Origin: Spisula solida
Lineage: Eukaryota > Mollusca > Bivalvia > Venerida > Mactridae
Direction of reading: 5' to 3'
Assembly (NCBI GenBank): GCA_947247005.1
Contig: OX365948.1
Span: 15,055,455-15,119,454, forward strand
DNA: 64,000 nucleotides
Shown: positions 57,238 to 64,000 of the stretch, in pieces
Numbering within the stretch: position 1 is the first letter of the stretch
How the letters are laid out: every line of letters starts with the position of its first letter
Made by a program: the position numbers and the translations under genes
The notes under the pieces: model-generated
Databases searched by the model: none
Told to the model about the DNA's origin: nothing
The model's input: only the letters and a program-made list of their open reading frames with translations

Positions 57238-59655
57238 CGAGGGGTGATCCAGAAATAATAGGACTTTTCTCATAACTTCTTACTCAACACTTACATTCTA
57301 ATGAAATTTATCTCATATGTGTAGTCTTACATTCTAATGAAATTTATCTCATATGTGTAGTCTTTCATGCTCTATATACTGGCAACAACAGATTTTCGTT
57401 GTTGTTGGTGATGCTTATACAAAGCGTTGTCATAGAAACCATGTAACGCACAGGCGGGTCACACTGTTAATTTTCGTTATTACCCATTCAAAACACAGGA
57501 ATATCTCAGTAACCACTGAATAAATAATATTGGGAAACTGTGGCATTACCTTGATGTTACTAACATATGCATGCAAACTTACGAAGCAATCCCTTTTTGT
57601 TTATGTATACGACTGAGTTAACAAGTGTATATATCTAAGCGCGTCATGGACGAAACGACATCAACGTCAAAAACTAGAAATTGCGCTATTGTTTAATTAT
57701 GTTTTAAATTGGAAAATAACGCAAACCATTGAAATAATTAGATATGCAAAATGTAATGGCATCCAGCATCTATTCATGTTCTGTTTGCACAAATTGATTA
57801 CAGATGGTGGAGGTATGAACTAACAAGTGAACACGGGTCAAGTCACAGAAAATGTAGTTTGACGTTGATAGACACCGTTCGTACACTGACTAAGACGCTT
57901 CAAGGTTAGAGCAACTTCTTACATCACTGTAACTCATTTTTTGGGAACAGTGGTACAGAGACAAATATAAACAATGGGGACAGTATCATCAGATCGGTTT
58001 TGAAAGTCAGGGTGACAATATATAAATATTGCTAAGGATGTATGTCAGTTAAAATACTGTGTTTGAAAGGCTACGTCATCATAACGTCACGGCGCGACCC
58101 GCCTCCTTGGTACATGGTATATTTAATGTTTAATAGAGTTATTATTGTTCAACCAATTGCTTTAATATTTTGCATGTTTGTCAGCGATAAATCAAATTTT
58201 ATTTACAGCAAATTAGTTTTTAGCTCACCTGTCACAAAGTGACAGAGTGAGCTTTTGTGATCACTCTTCGTCCGTCGTCCGTCTGTCCGTCCGTCCGTCG
58301 TCCGTCAACAATTGGCTTGTGTAGACACTAGAGGTCACAATTTTAGCCTAATCTTTATGAAACTTGGTCACAATGATTATCTCAACAAAATCTAGGCCAA
58401 GTTCGATATTGGGTCATCTGGGGTCAAAAACTAGGTCACTAGGTCAAATCATAGAAAAACCTTGTGTAGTCACTAGAGGTCACAATTTTGACTTAATCTT
58501 TATGAAACTTTATCACAATGATCATCCTAACAAAATCTAGGTCAAGTTCGATATTGGGTCATCAGGGGTCAAAAACTAGGTCACAAGGTCAAATCATAGA
58601 AAAACCTTGTGTAGTCACTAGAGGTCACAATTTTGACCTAGTCTTTATGAAACTTGGTCACAATGATCATCTCAACAAAATCTAGGTCAAGTTCGATATT
58701 GGGTCATCCGGGGTCAAAAACTAGGTCACAAGGTCAAATCATAGATAAACCTTGTGTAGTCACTAGAGGTCACAATTTTGGTCTAATCTTTATGAGACTT
58801 GGTCACAATGATCATCGCAATAAAATCTAGGTCAAGTTCGATAATGGGTCATCTGGGGTCAAAAACTAGGTCACAAGGTCAAATCATAGAAAAACCTTGT
58901 GTAGTCACTAGAGGTCACAGTTTTAGCATAATCTTTACGAAACTTTGTCACAATGATCTACACAACCAAATCTAGGTCAAGTTTGATATTGGGTCATCCT
59001 GGGTCAAAAACTAGGTCACAAGATCAAATCATAGAAAAACCTTGTGTAGTCACTAGAGGTCCCAGTTTTGGCCTGATCTTTACGAAACTTAGTCACAATG
59101 ATCATAACAACAAAATCTAGGTCGAGTTCGATAATGGGTCATCTGGGGTCAAAAACTAGGTCACAAGGTCAAATCATAGAAATACCTTGCGTAGTCACTA
59201 GAGGTCACAATTTTGGTCTAATCTTTATGAAACTCGGTCACAATGATCATCTAAAAAAAATCTAGATCTAGTTCGATATTGGGTCATCTGGGGTCAAAAA
59301 CTAGGTCACAAGGTCAAATAATAGAAAAACCTTGTGTAGTCACTAGAGGTCACAGTTTTGGCCTGATCTTTACGAAACTTGGTCACAATGATCATCTCTA
59401 CACAATCTAGGTCAAGTCCGATATTGGTTTATCTGGGGTCAAAAACTAGGTCATTAGGTCAAATATAAAAACCTTTTGTAGTCACTAGAGGTCACAATAT
59501 TTGCCTAATCTGTATAAAACTTGGTCACAATGATCATCTTAACAAAATCTAGGTTAAATTCGACAGGTGAGCGACCTAGGGCCCTTTGGGCCCTCTTGTT
59601 TAAATTTCTCATTACCGCGCAGCTATTAAAAAAGACCTATTATTTCTGGAACACG
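57238..59655. mobile_element. Mariner-like element interrupted by a type A element
   Basis: The left end CGAGGGGTGATCCAGAAATA/ATAGGAC and right end (inverse) CGTGTTCCAGAAATAATAGG share TIR sequence with a 5-bp deletion on the right; both abut TA. Without the insertion (58222-59600) it is ~1.04 kb. No readable transposase. A 36-bp tandem duplication lies at 57290-57361. Confidence 0.72.
58222..59600 (+). mobile_element. Satellite-core element type A, complete
   Basis: The hairpin end AGCTCACCTGTCACAAAGTG/ACAGAGTGAGCT is followed by a CGTCCGTC-rich stretch, then eight to nine 145-bp units, then CAGGTGAGCGACCTAGGGCC and CTCTTGTTT. Read on the minus strand it ends in a hairpin followed by CTAA, as Helitron 3' ends do. 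Each unit contains AGGTCACAATTTTGACCT and AGGTCACAAGGTCA. Confidence 0.88.
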
Positions 59656-60040
59656 TACCTATGTATTATGCAAATTCTTTGCCATCTCTAAGGTTTATCA
59701 AGTGTAATAATAGTCTAATTTTATTTGAAATTTAAACCCAGAGGCGGTTCAACAGTGCATTCTGTTGTATGATATTTACTTTCTTAAGACTGAGGATAAA
59801 GATTGGGGGAACCATTAAACTTGTTTAATCAGGTCAGTCACCTGTTTACGTAACATTGTGTATAACTCTTAACGCGATAAAATGCAGTACAAAAACAAAC
59901 ACAATATATATTGCCTTATTTTTGTAATGGATTAAAATCAAGGACCTTAACATTTGTCTTTAAAAAGCATTCTAACATTTGGCATAACATATATTTAGTT
60001 CGCATGCTAGTAAATATTCAGAAACAATAAATATAGCAGA

Positions 60041-60530
60041 TTTTGTGATCTTCCTTGTCTGTCGTCTGTCCACAATATGCTTGTGCTGACACTTACAAGA
60101 GGTCACAGTTTTGACCTAATCATTTTGAAACTCAGTTACAATGATCATCTCAACAAATTCTACATCAAGTTCGATATACAGGGTTATCTGGGGTCAAAAA
60201 CTAGGTCTCAAGGTCGAATCATAGAAAAACATTGTATAGTCACTAGAGGTCACAATTTCGACCTTATCCTTATGAAACTTGATCACAAGGATCATTTTAA
60301 CAAAATCTAGGTCATGCTTGATATTGGATCATCTGGGGTCAAAAACTAGGTCATAAGGACAGATTATAGAAAAACCTTGTGTAGTCACTAGAGGTCATAA
60401 TTTTGACTTAATCTTTATGAAACATTGTCAAAATTATCTTTACCAATTTAAATCTAGGTAAAGTCTAATATTGGGTGTCAAAAACTAGGTCTCTGCATTA
60501 TGGTCAAATAATTGAAAAACCATCGCAATT
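60041..60530 (+). mobile_element. Satellite-core element type A, fragment
   Basis: Remnant of the leader (TTGTCTGTCGTCTGTCCACA) followed by about three diverged 145-bp units. Neither terminus is intact. Confidence 0.7.
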
Positions 60531-61157
60531 AACTGTAAATAAAAAAGCTATTTTCACATCCCAATGCAAGGTTTTATAATATGCTTTAAGCCAAAGAACC
60601 AACATGAATACAGGAATACAGACCTTTTACTTTACATTAGAAATTTGTCTTGTTTATAATATAAACTGTGTATTCAGAAAAATATTGAATTTACAAATAT
60701 TCAGACGGCAATTCTATTAAAGAGGTTTGAACTCTACATTTTATTGAACATATCAATTAAGCATACAGGATAGACATGTTATTATTTCTTAGCTAATATT
60801 TGATTTGGCAATATATTGTGGGGATAAGTTGTTAAAATGTACTGAACTACAATCGGTTCACACTTAGTTGAGTACATTACTAATGTACTGTCAGAGTGTG
60901 GATACATCAATATTTTCATTGGCTGACAATAATATCAGCTAGTGTGTTTACAACCAATCTCATTAAGTTAGCACAGAGTTTATAATGGATCTTGCTCTTA
61001 TAGTATACTGCCTCCCAATGACTTCTTTTGCTGTGTGATGCATTTGAAAGAAATTTGAAACATATGTATTTTACAAAACTTTATAATTCCTATTCTTAAA
61101 AAAATGCATGAATATGTAATGCTGCTATTATATTATTTCTACCTTTTGTTGTTTTTT
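60531..61157. other. Stretch with no supported feature
   Basis: AT-rich; no motif, repeat or exon recognised. Confidence 0.5.
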
Positions 61158-62104
61158 AGCTCACCTGTCACATAGTGACAAGGTGAGCTATTGTGATCAC
61201 TCTTCGTCCGTCATCCGTGCGTGCGTCTGTGTGTCAAAAATTCATTCAAACGACTTCTCCTCCTAAACCACGATCTTGACCAATTTCAACCAAACTTCAC
61301 AGGAATGTTCCTTAGGTGGTCCTTTCTAAAAAAAGTTAAAAGAATTGGAATCTATAAATAACTCTGATTGCCATTGCAACCAATAGGAAAATCTTTTTAA
61401 AAAATCATAAAAAAACAACCGCTGGCCAGATTTTAAAATAATTTTACAGAAACAGTTGTTGGATGACCCTCTTACAAAGTTTACATTTTTATTGTGATTC
61501 ATCAAACAACATCGTCGCCAGTGGGTGGGGCGCTGTTTTTCCCTATATTCCTATAGTAAACTCTTTAAAAACCTTCTCCTCTAAATGTACTGGTTGGATT
61601 TTACTATAAATTGTTTTAATACTTCCTTGGGTGTTTCTTTCTTAAAACATCTAAAAGAATTATAAACTATGCAGAACTCTGGTTGCCGTGGCAAACAATA
61701 GGAAAATCTTTAAAAAAATTGTAAAAAAATCAACCGCTGGCCAGATTTCAAAAATAATTTTACTGAAATAGTTGTTGGGTGACCCTCTTACAAAATTGAC
61801 ATTTTTATTGGAATCTTTAAAAAACATGGCCGCCAGTGGGTGGGGGCCCTGTTTTCCCTCTAAATCTGTAGTAAAATCTTTTAAAATCTTCTTCTAAAAG
61901 TACTGATATTTCATGTTAAATGGATAACAATGTTCCTTGTGCTATCATTTCTAAAAGTAGCTAAAAGAATTATAATCCATGCAGAACTCTGGTTGCCATG
62001 GCAACTGATGAGAAAAACGTTTTAAAAAAAAACATGAAATATATGGTTCTGCTGGATCAATGTGCACAGGTGAGCGACCTAGGGCCCTATGGGCCCTTTT
62101 GTTT
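61158..62104 (+). mobile_element. Satellite-core element type B, complete
   Basis: The hairpin end AGCTCACCTGTCACATAGTG/ACAAGGTGAGCT, leader CGTCCGTCATCCGTGCGTGC, about 2.5 units of ~312 bp, then CACAGGTGAGCGACCTAGGG, CCCTATGGGCCC and TTTTGTTT. Same ends as the type A copy at 58222. Confidence 0.87.
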
Positions 62105-62669
62105 AGTCAAAATTCATTTTCTTGTGGATTTAATTACCTATGATACTTCAATAAAAGTATTTCTTTCATAGTTAAATTGTGATATAACGAAATCTTTTTC
62201 ACTACAAACGCCCTAATGTAATCTTAACTGTTTTCTTCTGACCTGTATATCTTAGATGTGGTTTGTGGATGATTTCTTGGAACAGTATAATGCCGCCCTG
62301 TGGTTGAGCTGCTATTCTTTTGTTATATAACAGTTTCCTAGAAAATCTCTGAAAAATTGTACCGATTGCCCTGAAGGCTCAGACATTGACACAGTGTATT
62401 TCTTATTCTGATAATTTTCTACTTTTCATGTTTTGCATCCTATCATACATTTTCAATTCAGAATAGTTTTTGCTTCTTTGTATAACTTCTACATTCCTTC
62501 TTAAAATAGAAATTAACTTGGCAAAAAATTTAAAGTTCATGTGTACTTGATTTATCTGCCAGATGTACTTTAAATATTGTGTGGCAGACAAAAACAACAG
62601 GAGATGATCCGGTGCAGCAGTTTTGATTAGTTAAAATTTATACTAGGATAGTCTTTACTATGTTTTCAG

Positions 62670-62702
62670 GAACTCTTCAAACAGGAGGCTAAGAAGAGCT
62701 AA
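62670..62702 (+). CDS. Candidate terminal exon (very tentative)
   Basis: An acceptor-like CTATGTTTTCAG is followed by an open frame ELFKQEAKKS and TAA. It would be the last exon of an unseen plus-strand gene. No upstream exon or poly-A signal could be linked. Confidence 0.15.
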   Translation, partial: ELFKQEAKKS

Positions 62703-62939
62703 TGTGTGTGATTGGATACTTTACAAGTGTTCACATTTTGCCAGTTGCCTGTGTATGACCTAATTGTGTAGACAATAGTGTCATCCGATCCCTTGTGTCA
62801 CACTCACGGGTGTGTCACTAAACAACCTGATCGCTGGTGCATCACTAGAGGACCTGATCACCAAGTTGTGGTGTTTGACCCAATGGCTGGTGGATGCATT
62901 CTAACCTTACATGTAACAAGATTGCTGGAATTTTGATAA

Positions 62940-63312
62940 GTGCTGGTGTATGGCCGTATCTGATGTATTACTAGTGTATGGCCGTATCTGATGTATTACT
63001 GAGTGTATGGCCGTATCTGATGTATTACTGAGTGTATGGCCATATCTGATGTATTACTAGTGTATGGCCGTATCTGATGTATTACTGAGTGTATGGCCGT
63101 ATCTGATGTATTACTAGTGTATGGCCGTATCTGATGTATTACTAGTGTATGGCCGTATCTGATGTATTACTAGTGTATGGCCGTATCTGATGTATTACTG
63201 AGTGTATGGCCGTATCTGATGTATTACCGAGTGTATGGCCATATCTGAGGTATTACTAGTGTATGGCCGTATCTGATGTATTACTAGTGTATGGCCGTTT
63301 CTGATGTATTAC
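62940..63312. repeat. 28-29-bp minisatellite, 13 copies
   Basis: Unit GTGTATGGCCGTATCTGATG then TATTACTA, with a GA-containing 29-bp variant. Nearly homogeneous, therefore young. It ends ~118 bp before the start codon at 63430. Confidence 0.95.
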
Positions 63313-63429
63313 GAGACTGATGAAGATGATGTATGTATGAGCTCGGTGTAGGATCAGATTACAGGTGCATAGTCATAGTGTAGAAGTTTGAGGGGTGTCT
63401 AGAACACACTTTGACTAGACACTACAACA

Positions 63430-63605
63430 ATGGCATCGAAGGAACAGGTGAATCTGGTTTGTGTCACAGAGAATGATGGCCCTGAATCATCGGAGCCAAC
63501 ATTGTATTACCAGAAGAGGGAGATGTATTACAAGGAATATGATCCGTCGTGTCTACAACGCTGTAGTAATAGGATTATACTGGCATTAGAGTCTGCATTT
63601 TACAA
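63430..63605 (+). CDS. First coding exon of an unidentified gene
   Basis: The ATG is in a good context (ACAACAATGG) and is followed by 58 codons and two bases, ending at a strong donor AA|GTAAGT. The translation starts MASKEQVNLVCVTENDG and contains YYQKREMYYKEYDPSCLQRC and ILALESAFYK. The acidic, hydrophilic start followed by C-x3-C and a hydrophobic stretch suggests a cytosolic tail before a membrane segment. A weak resemblance to the N-termini of patched-related proteins is a guess only. The rest of the gene lies beyond the window. Confidence 0.6.
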
Positions 63606-63679
63606 GTAAGTCTCGTCTGTTTATAGAGAGGAAAAATTCTTTATAACGATTATAACTTATTTTTACAATTTATATAAAA

Positions 63680-63920
63680 CAATATTACAGTTGAAACTCG
63701 TTGTGTCGAAATCAGTTATTTCGACACTTCGGTTATGTCGACATACTTTCAAATCCCCAATTTGGCTTGCTCTATATTCTATCTTAAATATGATAGTTTA
63801 GTCGACATGCATGTGTCGACACTCCGCTAAATTATATCGACACAACTTTTCTGGCCCAGATGTTGTTTTCGCACCTTATTGTCAATGTTTGTGTCGACAT
63901 CGCGTCAACACTATTGAAAT
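63680..63920. repeat. TGTCGACA-rich repeat in the first intron
   Basis: Repeated TGTGTCGAAAT, TGTCGACATAC, TGTGTCGACACTCC and TGTGTCGACATCG phrases, starting near ACAGTTGAAACTCGTTGTGT. Looks like one end of an interspersed element cut by the window edge. Confidence 0.5.
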
Positions 63921-64000
63921 TGAAAAGTTGTTAATTGACCGCAAAGATTCTTCTGTTTTGAACGATTGTTTATGTGTTCACAGTTTGCAAATGTATTTGA

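Overview
The window looks like a piece of an AT-rich invertebrate nuclear genome, most likely a mollusc and probably a bivalve. The evidence is spliced genes with GT-AG introns, many decayed LINEs, TA- or TTAA-flanked non-autonomous DNA transposons, tRNA-derived SINEs, and a swarm of minisatellite-bearing elements whose conserved ends resemble repeats I associate with bivalves. There is no prokaryotic or organellar signature. All calls come from reading the sequence; no database search was run.

Only three host loci are supported. (1) A minus-strand multi-exon gene (about 1.1-8.1 kb; its 5' end was not found) encodes a three-RRM protein of the raver (PTB-binding ribonucleoprotein) family. Its introns hold a 38-bp minisatellite, two TA-flanked DNA transposons and a SINE scrap, and one of its splice donors has been tandemly triplicated. 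(2) A complete intronless plus-strand gene (40003-40755) encodes a short-chain dehydrogenase of the L-xylulose reductase/carbonyl reductase type. (3) A first coding exon of an unidentified gene lies at 63430-63605, about 120 bp downstream of a 28-29-bp minisatellite.

The rest is mobile DNA. 13.1-19.3 kb: a tRNA-like SINE head, a hAT-like MITE with an 8-bp TSD, a 2-kb TIR element and a TTAA-flanked element. 18.1-26.1 kb: an old minus-strand LINE interrupted by a second LINE (20404-25169) whose insertion duplicated 293 bp of target. In the inner LINE, ORF1 and ORF2 lie in one frame separated by a single UAG. 26.7-28.2 kb: a mariner-like element and a small MITE. 29.0-35.5 kb: a 6.5-kb element with terminal inverted repeats of about 1.7 kb, each containing an internal ~780-bp duplication, around a core of degenerate 42-bp repeats. 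36.6-37.0 kb: a 33-bp minisatellite. 38.7-39.8 and 43.05-45.7 kb: 5'-truncated LINEs.

46-62 kb is dominated by eight same-orientation elements with common ends (an AGCTCACC hairpin at one end, GGGCCC then CTCTTGTT at the other) but two unrelated cores: a 145-bp array rich in AGGTCA half-sites and a ~312-bp array. They resemble Helitron-like non-autonomous elements with exchangeable satellite cores. The most unusual items are these modular elements, the long-TIR element, the 293-bp target duplication, the in-frame UAG between LINE ORFs, and the triplicated splice donor.
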